A DNA stretch of 64,000 nucleotides from UBA2031 sp037189985 (GTDB lineage Bacteria; Pseudomonadota; Gammaproteobacteria; Pseudomonadales; Moraxellaceae). The DNA is taken from NCBI GenBank assembly GCA_037189985.1, contig JBBCJX010000029.1, positions 1 through 64,000 of the forward strand, given 5' to 3'. How positions within the stretch are numbered: position 1 is the stretch's first letter; every line of letters begins with the position of its first letter. The position numbers and the translations under genes are program-made. Under the pieces are notes generated by a model. The model was not told the DNA's origin. It saw only the letters and a list, made by a program, of their open reading frames with translations, and made no database searches. Shown here piece by piece: positions 42,479-48,817 of the stretch.

Positions 42479-43192
42479 ATGACCCAGTCAACGGAAAAGC
42501 TGCCGCGCGTGCTGATCGTGGAGGATGACGAGCGTCTGGCTGCACTGACGCAGGAGTACCTGATTCGCAATGGCCTGGAGGTCGGTGTCGAGACCGATGG
42601 TGCCCGCGCCGTCCGCCGCATCATCGAAGACCAGCCCGACATGGTGGTGCTGGACATCATGCTCCCCGGTGCCGATGGCCTGACGGTCTGCCGCGAGGTG
42701 CGCTCCCAGGGCTACCAGCAACCCATCCTCATGCTCACGGCCCGTGCCGAGGACATGGACCAGGTGCTGGGTCTTGAAATGGGGGCCGATGATTATGTGG
42801 CCAAGCCGGCCCAGCCGCGTGTGCTGCTGGCCCGTATCCGTGCCCTGATGCGCCGTTCGGACATGATCGTTGAGGAGGTCCCCAACCGTCTGGACTTTGG
42901 TGAACTCATCATCGACAACGGTGCCCGTGCCGTCATCCTCAATGGCGATACGGTGGAGTTCACCAGCGCAGAATACGACCTGCTCTGGCTGCTGGCCTCC
43001 AATGCCGGCCGCATCCTGTCGCGTGAAGACATCTTCGAGCGCCTGCGTGGCATCGAGTACGATGGCCAAGACCGTTCCATTGACGTGCGCATCTCCCGTA
43101 TCCGTCCCAAGATCGGTGACGACCCCGAGAATCCCCGTCGCATCAAGACGGTCCGCAGCAAGGGCTACCTTTTCGTCAAGGAATCAGCCTGA
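42479..43192 (+). CDS. rstA: RstA-like response regulator
   Basis: This is a 237-residue OmpR-family regulator. The receiver has VEDDERL, phospho-Asp in MVVLDIMLPGADG, MLTARAED and DDYVAKPAQPRVLLARIRA, the last being typical of RstA in place of the common KPF. The winged-helix domain ends in RIKTVRSKGYLF. AAGGAAAGGAA precedes the ATG at 42479. It is followed by its kinase rstB 17 bases later. In E. coli RstA is linked to PhoQ-controlled acid and envelope responses. Confidence 0.93.
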   Translation: MTQSTEKLPRVLIVEDDERLAALTQEYLIRNGLEVGVETDGARAVRRIIEDQPDMVVLDIMLPGADGLTVCREVRSQGYQQPILMLTARAEDMDQVLGLEMGADDYVAKPAQPRVLLARIRALMRRSDMIVEEVPNRLDFGELIIDNGARAVILNGDTVEFTSAEYDLLWLLASNAGRILSREDIFERLRGIEYDGQDRSIDVRISRIRPKIGDDPENPRRIKTVRSKGYLFVKESA

Positions 43193-43209
43193 CTCACTGA
43201 GCCTCCCGC

Positions 43210-44853
43210 ATGCCCAGCAGCATATTCATACGCATTTACGGCGGTATCCTGCTGGTCATCGCGGCGGTGGCCCTGTGCGCCTATTTCTTTGTCCAGACCA
43301 TCAATGCCCAGCGTGCCGATGCCTATCGTGAAAGCATGGCCACGGGCATGTTCCGCCTGATCGCGCTGGGGGTTTCCCGGCAGGAAGGCTCGGCGCGGGA
43401 TGTCTGGGTGGCGGAAGCCAGCCAGATCATGGACAGCCCCATCGAGGTGGTGGACCAGAAAAGCGAGCGCTTCAACGAGGATGAGCGTGCCAGCCTGGCG
43501 GACGGGAGGGCCGTTTTCCGTTCGTTTCCGGACCAGAACTTTGCCGATATCTATTCGCGCATTCCCGGCAACGAAGAGCTTTATATAAAGACCCGCATGT
43601 CCAAGGTCGGTGAGCAGCAGGGCAAGGCTCTGGCTGTCTTTTTCCTGGACGAGCTCAGCCATTATCCCGGGCGCGAGGACCAGCGTCTCCTGGAGATGCA
43701 GAAGTATTTCCCGTATTCCGTGGTGCTGATGCCGCTTGCCAAGGCGGCCCTGGATCGCGACCAGCAGGCACGCATCCGTCGCAACGAAGTGGTGCTGGTG
43801 CTGAAGGAAGGCTCCGGCACCCGCAATTCATCGTTGCGCATTGTGGCACCCTTGCCCGGCCAGGAGCGTGTGCTGGTCATGGGGCCGCTGCACATCTTTG
43901 ACTGGATGCCGGTGCAACTGCTCATCATGGTGGCAGTGGCTGTGCTGTCCATCATTACCGTGGCCGCGTATTTCATCATTCATCCCCTGGAGCGCAAGCT
44001 CAAGAAAATGGAGCTGGCGGTGCGCCGTATTCGTGGCGGGGATCTCAGCGCGCGTGCGCAGGTGCAGGGTTCGGATGAGGTCAGCCAGCTTGCCCATGCT
44101 TTCAACGGCATGGCGGAGCACATCCAGCGCCTCATTGATTCGCAACGTGAAATGACCAGGGCCGTGTCCCACGAGTTGCGCACGCCGGTGGCACGCCTGC
44201 GTTTCGGCATGGAGATGATGGCGGAAACAGGTGATGGCGAGCAGCGGCTGGACCAGTTGCATCTGCTGGATCAGGACGTGGAGCAGCTCAATCAGCTTAT
44301 CGACGAGATCCTCACCTACGCCAAGCTGGAGCAGGGCACGCCGTCGCTGAAGTTTGAAACCATCGAGCTGAAATACCTGCTGCTTCGTGTGGGGCATGAA
44401 ACCAACGCGCTCAATACGGGACATGTCATCGAGGTTGTGGAGGATGAAGCCGACGTGCGCGTGGAGGCAGAAATGCGTTACCTCCACCGCATTTTGCAGA
44501 ATCTGGCAGGCAACGCTGTGCGCTATGCAAAATCTCGTGTCAGGTTGTCCGGGGGCGTACGTGGCAATTCAGCCTGGATACGCGTGGAGGATGACGGCCC
44601 GGGCATTCCCGAGAAAGACCGCGAGCGTATTTTCGAGCCCTTCTCCCGACTGGACGACAGCCGTACGCGCTCTTCCGGGGGTTACGGCTTGGGCCTTTCG
44701 ATTGTGCAGCGCATTGCTTTCTGGCACGGCGGCAGCATGGAAGTAGGGGCAAGCAAGCAATTAGGTGGTGCCTGTTTCACTTTCCGCTGGCCTGTACGCC
44801 AAGCGTTGCGCCATGCGCGCCAGCAGAAAAAGAAGGGTGAGGAGAAGGAATAA
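43210..44853 (+). CDS. rstB: RstB-like sensor histidine kinase
   Basis: This 547-residue kinase has a membrane helix at residues 6-29, a long periplasmic domain of about 200 residues, a second membrane helix around 234-257 and HAMP. The phospho-His box is TRAVSHELRTPVARLRFGME, the RstB wording. The ATPase domain has N (NLAGNAVRYA), G1 (EDDGPGIP), F (FEPFSRLDDSR) and G2 (GGYGLGLSIV). It ends in a basic tail. It is the partner of rstA just upstream. A terminator follows at 44992. Confidence 0.92.
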   Translation: MPSSIFIRIYGGILLVIAAVALCAYFFVQTINAQRADAYRESMATGMFRLIALGVSRQEGSARDVWVAEASQIMDSPIEVVDQKSERFNEDERASLADGRAVFRSFPDQNFADIYSRIPGNEELYIKTRMSKVGEQQGKALAVFFLDELSHYPGREDQRLLEMQKYFPYSVVLMPLAKAALDRDQQARIRRNEVVLVLKEGSGTRNSSLRIVAPLPGQERVLVMGPLHIFDWMPVQLLIMVAVAVLSIITVAAYFIIHPLERKLKKMELAVRRIRGGDLSARAQVQGSDEVSQLAHAFNGMAEHIQRLIDSQREMTRAVSHELRTPVARLRFGMEMMAETGDGEQRLDQLHLLDQDVEQLNQLIDEILTYAKLEQGTPSLKFETIELKYLLLRVGHETNALNTGHVIEVVEDEADVRVEAEMRYLHRILQNLAGNAVRYAKSRVRLSGGVRGNSAWIRVEDDGPGIPEKDRERIFEPFSRLDDSRTRSSGGYGLGLSIVQRIAFWHGGSMEVGASKQLGGACFTFRWPVRQALRHARQQKKKGEEKE

Positions 44854-44991
44854 CACGCTGTAACAGGAGGTGCACAGCCTGCCAACAGATACAGGCGCCT
44901 GGATTTGGCAAGATGGCCCCAGTCAATCAATGCACCCCCCCTGCAAAGATTGTCGGACTCCTCAATTGGCAGTAATGGTTGTACCCCTGTT

Positions 44992-45018
44992 AAGCCCGCA
45001 CGATGCGGGCTTTTTTTT
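44992..45018 (+). terminator. Rho-independent terminator after rstAB
   Basis: AAGCCCGCA, a 3-base loop and TGCGGGCTT are followed by eight T residues on the + strand. It ends the rstAB transcript before the convergent ada gene. Confidence 0.92.
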
Positions 45019-45061
45019 ATCTTTTTCCCGGGGAGCATCAGGCAGGCTGTGAGGCAGGATT

Positions 45062-46144
45062 TCAGGAGGATGTTTCCCTTTTGAGCAGTTCCGACTTGCG
45101 CTCCACTCCCCAGTGATACCCTGACAAGCCGCCGTCGTGACGGACCACCCGATGGCAGGGAATGGCCACGGCGAGCCGGTTTGCACCGCAAGCCCGGGCC
45201 ACGGCACGAACCGCTTTCGGCATGCCGATCTTCTGGGCAATCTCTGTGTATGAAGCTGTAGAGCCCGCGGGAATCTGGCGTAATGCCTGCCATACACGCT
45301 CCTGAAAGGCAGTACCGCGCACATCCAGCGGCAGGGCCAGGCCGGTACCGGGAGCTTCTACAAATCCGACTACCTCTGCGACCAATGTTTCAAAGGCGGC
45401 ATCGGCACCAATCAGGTTGGCTTTGGGAAACTGGTCCTGAAGGTCTTGCAGCAAAGTTTCCGGATCGTCTCCCAGCAGGATGGCGCATATGCCGCGAAGG
45501 CTCTGTGCCACCAGGATGGCGCCCAGCGAGCATTCCCCCAAGGCGAAGCGGATGTCGGTGCCGCTGCCCCCGTTCCGGTACTCACGCGGCTGCATGCCCA
45601 GCAACCTGTCCGATGCCTCATAGAATCGGCTGCTGGTATTGAAGCCGGCATCGTAGATGGCATCCGTGACCGAGTTGTTTTTCACCAGCTCATTGCGCAG
45701 GCGTTGGGCCCGCAGGGCAGTGGCATAGGCCTTGGGAGTCAGCCCGGTCACTGCCTTGAACACGCGATGAAAATGGTAAGGGCTCATGCCGGCATGTTCG
45801 GCCAGCTCTTTCAGTGTGGGTGCCTGCGGGGCAGCCTCGATCTGGTGGCAGGCATGCGCGACGAGCGCTGTGTGTTGCTCCGTGACTTGACTCTGGTCCC
45901 GCCTCTGTCGCTTGCTGGCACGGTAGCCTGCGGCCTCTGCAGCTTCTGCTGTATCAAAGAGCTCCACATTTTCCGGCCGTGGCAGGCGTGACAGGCTGCT
46001 TGGACGGCAATAGACGCCCGTGGTTTTCACAGCATAGACAAAGTGGCCGTCGGCGCCGGGATCGCGCGCCAGCACTGCGGCCCAGCGAGGGTCATTTTCT
46101 GTAGAAGTCTCTGGCGCCAATCGGGCGACGGGCCGGGATGCCAT
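45062..46144 (-). CDS. ada: Ada methyltransferase/AraC-type regulator with degenerate N-terminal zinc site
   Basis: This 360-residue protein has the three-part Ada layout: N-terminal phosphotriester-repair domain (residues 15-85), AraC-type DNA-binding region (about 95-190, PTLKELAEHAGMSPYHFHRV) and O6-methylguanine transferase domain (about 195-360) with the acceptor Cys330 in IPCHRVV. In E. coli Ada the N-domain zinc is held by Cys38, 42, 69 and 72. Here only the first remains (Cys46); the others are Ser50, Ser77 and Gln80. Zinc binding, and so methyl-triggered activation, is doubtful, while O6-methylguanine repair should persist. GGAG precedes the start. alkB lies upstream on the same strand. 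Confidence 0.9.
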   Translation of the reverse strand: MASRPVARLAPETSTENDPRWAAVLARDPGADGHFVYAVKTTGVYCRPSSLSRLPRPENVELFDTAEAAEAAGYRASKRQRRDQSQVTEQHTALVAHACHQIEAAPQAPTLKELAEHAGMSPYHFHRVFKAVTGLTPKAYATALRAQRLRNELVKNNSVTDAIYDAGFNTSSRFYEASDRLLGMQPREYRNGGSGTDIRFALGECSLGAILVAQSLRGICAILLGDDPETLLQDLQDQFPKANLIGADAAFETLVAEVVGFVEAPGTGLALPLDVRGTAFQERVWQALRQIPAGSTASYTEIAQKIGMPKAVRAVARACGANRLAVAIPCHRVVRHDGGLSGYHWGVERKSELLKRETSS

Positions 46145-46299
46145 GGCCTACTCCGGAGGGTTGATTGCAAGTGCAGTTACATTAATAGGGACAGCTGTAG
46201 TGAGCACCCCGGCTCTTGCGCTGGAACTCGGGTGGCCCCTGTACGGGTTCGTCTTGCAGTTGGGTAGGGTCTTGAGCCGCATGACGCAACGCGAGCGTA

Positions 46300-46944
46300 T
46301 CAGCCTGCCTTGCGGAAAGTCAGGTTGATACGCTGTTCGCCGAGAGCGGGACAAGTTGCTGCTTTGACAGGGGCGACCCCGTGATAGCGAAGCCGGTCTG
46401 CGCCGCCCCAGACCACCACGTCGCCATGACACAAGGCAACACGCTGTACCTTATCGCTGCGCCTTAGACCGCCAAAGAGAAAAGTGGCTGGCAGCCCCAA
46501 TGAAACGGACACGATGGGTGCGCTGAAATCGCGTTCATTCCTGTCCTGATGCAGGGAAAGCCTGCTGCCGGGCGTATATCTATTAATTAGGCAGGCATCC
46601 GGCCGGTAACCGGGAAACCCCGCCGTGGAGGCCGCTTCCCTGGCCAGGCGCATGAACAGATCAGGCATGGCGGGCCAGGGTTGTCCGCTCAGGGGGTCGT
46701 GTGTGGCATAGCGATAACCTTTTCTATCGGATATCCAGCCCAGAGAGCCGCAGTTGGTGAGTGCGACTGACATGACAAAGCCGCCAGGAGTTTTCATGTG
46801 GCGGAAGGGGGCTTGGCTCGTGATGAGCCGGATTGCTGCCAGCAATCCGATTGAGCAGGGCAGTGCGTGACCTCGCAGGAGCATGGCGTGGTTGCCCAGG
46901 GCCAAGGGCGGCGTTGGCAGGCCATCAAGGAGGTCAGGCGTCAC
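46300..46944 (-). CDS. alkB: AlkB DNA oxidative demethylase
   Basis: This 214-residue Fe(II)/2-oxoglutarate dioxygenase repairs 1-methyladenine and 3-methylcytosine in DNA and RNA. The metal ligands are His132, Asp134 and His188 (LHQD and RYHGV), and the 2-oxoglutarate arginine is Arg205 in RINLTFR. The substrate-loop phrases MSVALTNCGSLGW and ACLINRYTPGSRLSLHQD match E. coli AlkB closely. The start is a GTG at 46944 without an obvious ribosome site, chosen because the N-terminus aligns with E. coli AlkB. It lies 155 bases upstream of ada on the same strand. Confidence 0.94.
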   Translation of the reverse strand: MTPDLLDGLPTPPLALGNHAMLLRGHALPCSIGLLAAIRLITSQAPFRHMKTPGGFVMSVALTNCGSLGWISDRKGYRYATHDPLSGQPWPAMPDLFMRLAREAASTAGFPGYRPDACLINRYTPGSRLSLHQDRNERDFSAPIVSVSLGLPATFLFGGLRRSDKVQRVALCHGDVVVWGGADRLRYHGVAPVKAATCPALGEQRINLTFRKAG

Positions 46945-47100
46945 AAATGTTCAGGCTCTGGTGTACAAGCCCAGGGATTGGACAAGCATTTTTGCAAGGG
47001 TGCCTCCTGCATCTTGCAGTCAAATCCCCACTTGCCATTGCTGGGTGCAGTTTTGCCGACAGGATGCACCTGCCGGGGAATTGACAGGCAGACATAAAAC

Positions 47101-47119
47101 GATAAACATTCTCATTCCG
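47101..47119 (+). promoter_or_regulatory. Fur box upstream of bfd
   Basis: GATAAACATTCTCATTCCG resembles the Fur consensus and lies 26-44 bases before the bfd start. It is a weaker match than the boxes before fecI and bfr. Confidence 0.6.
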
Positions 47120-47144
47120 TTTACTGCTTCCGGAACACTCTTCT

Positions 47145-47339
47145 ATGTATGTCTGTATCTGCCGTGCCGTCACCGACAGCCAGATTCGGGATGCCGTACA
47201 AGAAGGGTGCTGCAGCATGCGCGAGCTGCGCAACTGCTTGGGCGTGGCTACGCAATGTGGCCGCTGTGCCCTGACAGCCCGGGATGTCCTGAATGAATCC
47301 CTGCAGGAAGCTGCCAAGGATATTGCTGGCGCCGCCTGA
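47145..47339 (+). CDS. bfd: Bacterioferritin-associated ferredoxin
   Basis: This 64-residue [2Fe-2S] protein has all four cluster ligands, Cys4, Cys6, Cys38 and Cys41 (VCICRAVTD and TQCGRC). Bfd reduces ferric iron in bacterioferritin so that it can be mobilised under iron starvation. Bacterioferritin is encoded 113 bases downstream on the same strand. A Fur box precedes it. Normal length. Confidence 0.95.
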   Translation: MYVCICRAVTDSQIRDAVQEGCCSMRELRNCLGVATQCGRCALTARDVLNESLQEAAKDIAGAA

Positions 47340-47356
47340 TTATCATTCTCGTTTCT
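47338..47356 (+). promoter_or_regulatory. Fur box between bfd and bfr
   Basis: TGATTATCATTCTCGTTTC overlaps the bfd stop and lies about 96 bases before bfr. It shares the GAGAATnATAATCA core with the fecI box. It suggests a separate iron-responsive promoter for bfr. Confidence 0.7.
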
Positions 47357-47452
47357 ATTTGAATTCTCTGGATTTTTTCATTCTCATCAGGGCTTTCGCC
47401 TGTTTTGCTCTGCTAAGCTTGCCTCCGATTTCGACTGCTGACGGAGCTGGCC

Positions 47453-47917
47453 ATGAAAGGCGACGCCCAAGTTATTGCCTATCTCAACAAGGTACTGGTG
47501 AATGAGCTGACTGCCATCAACCAGTACTTCCTGCATGCCCGCATGTTCAAGAACTGGGGCCTCAAGAAGCTGGACGAGCATGAGTATCATGAGTCCATCG
47601 ACGAAATGAAGCATGCCGATAAGCTCATTGAACGCATCCTCTTCCTGGAGGGCCTACCCAACCTTCAGGACCTCAACAAGATTTTCATTGGCGAGAATGT
47701 CGAGGAGATGCTGGTTTGCGACCTGCGTCTGGAGCAGCATGCCCATCCTGACCTCAAGGCAGCCATTGCCCACTGTGAGCAGGTAGGCGACTACGGCTCT
47801 CGCGACCTCTTCCAGGAGATACTCTCCAGTGAGGAAGAGCATATCGACTGGCTGGAAACCCAACTGGAACTGATCCAGCGTGTTGGCCTCCAAAACTACC
47901 AGCAATCCATGATGTGA
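47453..47917 (+). CDS. bfr: Bacterioferritin
   Basis: This 154-residue iron-storage subunit has all ferroxidase ligands: Glu18, Glu51, His54, Glu94, Glu127 and His130. The heme-ligating Met52 is also present (SIDEMKHAD). It assembles into 24-mer shells that oxidise and store iron. The gene follows bfd and a Fur box, and ends with a strong hairpin at 47938. Confidence 0.96.
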   Translation: MKGDAQVIAYLNKVLVNELTAINQYFLHARMFKNWGLKKLDEHEYHESIDEMKHADKLIERILFLEGLPNLQDLNKIFIGENVEEMLVCDLRLEQHAHPDLKAAIAHCEQVGDYGSRDLFQEILSSEEEHIDWLETQLELIQRVGLQNYQQSMM

Positions 47918-47937
47918 GGCGTTCGTCGCTATTTTCC

Positions 47938-47970
47938 GCAAGGTTGTCGGCTGGCAACCTTGCGATTTTC
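47938..47970 (+). terminator. Terminator after bfr
   Basis: GCAAGGTTG and CAACCTTGC form a 9-bp stem with an 8-base loop, followed by GATTTTC, 20 bases after the bfr stop. Confidence 0.75.
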
Positions 47971-47981
47971 GCTACTTGCTT

Positions 47982-47999
47982 TGTGCGAGATATCTCACA
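47982..47999 (+). promoter_or_regulatory. GacA-type upstream activating box
   Basis: TGTGCGAGATATCTCACA is an imperfect palindrome matching the GacA box TGTAAG-N6-CTTACA at 9 of 12 fixed positions. It lies about 160-175 bases before the inferred start of the RsmZ-like RNA, the distance known for Pseudomonas rsm genes. Confidence 0.7.
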
Positions 48000-48157
48000 A
48001 GAGGCGTAGGCGAAAGCGCAATTTCCGTGGGTAAAATGCTTGGATTTTATTTTTAATCCATAAAAATCAAATAGTTAAAAATCCATCAAATCTCCGCCCC
48101 TGCTTTCTCCCCATTTTCCTGCCTTGTGGCTTCCCGCGTAGTGGCTAGTATTTGCCT

Positions 48158-48285
48158 TGTCGCAGGACGCGACAGGAAAAGGATTCTTGCTAGGACGGCA
48201 TGCCAAGGGAAAGGGCACAAGGAGGTAGGGAATCATCGGGCAGGGAGCTTGTGATTCCGCGAGGGGCGGTTATCCGCCCCTTTTT
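48158..48285 (+). ncRNA. rsmZ: RsmZ/CsrB-family regulatory small RNA
   Basis: A region of about 128 bases carries eight GGA motifs (48165, 48175, 48181, 48193, 48208, 48221, 48229, 48244). The first is in the 5-base loop AGGAC of a perfect 6-bp hairpin (TGTCGC/GCGACA) at the inferred 5' end, the ideal CsrA target. It ends in a rho-independent terminator, GGGGCGG/CCGCCCC plus TTTTT (48263-48285). A promoter fits upstream: TTGTGG at 48124, 16-base spacer, TAGTAT at 48146. A GacA-type box is at 47982. In Pseudomonas rsmZ lies next to fdxA, and here fdxA is the adjacent gene. Such RNAs sequester CsrA/RsmA, and csrA is at 57882. No coding frame fits. The exact ends are inferred. Confidence 0.82.
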
Positions 48286-48317
48286 AATGCCTGCGATTTG
48301 GGTAGGTAAAGCATTCA

Positions 48318-48359
48318 GCCAACAAAAAAGGCAGCCATCGGGCTGCCTTTTTTGTTGGC
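48318..48359. terminator. Long bidirectional terminator
   Basis: An 18-bp perfect palindrome (GCCAACAAAAAAGGCAGC, 6-base loop, reverse complement) gives a GC stem flanked by A- and T-runs, so it can stop transcription on both strands. It separates the small RNA from convergent fdxA, 20 bases after the fdxA stop. Confidence 0.92.
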
Positions 48360-48379
48360 CGGGGCGGTAAACCGCGCTT

Positions 48380-48703
48380 TCAGCGCTCCAGATACTGCAA
48401 CTTGCCCTTTACGCCATCCCACTCCTTGCGGTCGGCAGGCTGCTCGCCAATCTCGGTGATGTTGGGCCAGATTTCGGCCAGTTCGGCGTTGAGCTTGAGG
48501 AATTCTTTCTGGTCTGCCGGGACTTCATCTTCAGAGAAGATGGCATTGGCAGGGCATTCGGGCTCGCAGAGTGCGCAGTCTATGCACTCATCTGGATGAA
48601 TCACGAGAAAGTTCGGGCCTTCATAGAAACAGTCAACCGGGCAGACCTCGACACAGTCCTGGTACTTGCACTTGATACAGTTTTCGGTGACTACAAACGT
48701 CAT
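48380..48703 (-). CDS. fdxA: Seven-iron ferredoxin FdxA
   Basis: This 107-residue ferredoxin has a [3Fe-4S] plus [4Fe-4S] pattern: CIKCKYQDCVEVCPVDC and then CIDCALCEPECP, with the FdxA C-terminal tail. It is an electron carrier of unresolved partners. The Met at 48703 (MTFVVTENC) matches the family, with AAGGT upstream. The frame extends further upstream, but without family similarity. In Pseudomonas fdxA lies between mutS and rsmZ, as here. Confidence 0.95.
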   Translation of the reverse strand: MTFVVTENCIKCKYQDCVEVCPVDCFYEGPNFLVIHPDECIDCALCEPECPANAIFSEDEVPADQKEFLKLNAELAEIWPNITEIGEQPADRKEWDGVKGKLQYLER

Positions 48704-48817
48704 GCTGACCTTACCTGAATTCTGATGGGGGCGGGCTTGAGCGGCGGCTAGTCTACTGACTGCCCCCGTGACTGGCAATCCGGCAAGCCTGCTGTATTCA
48801 TTGAAAATCCTGCTGAA

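Noticed and set aside
48318..48359. The long palindrome as part of the small RNA
   Set aside because: The RNA already has its own terminator at 48263-48285. The palindrome fits better as a bidirectional barrier serving fdxA.
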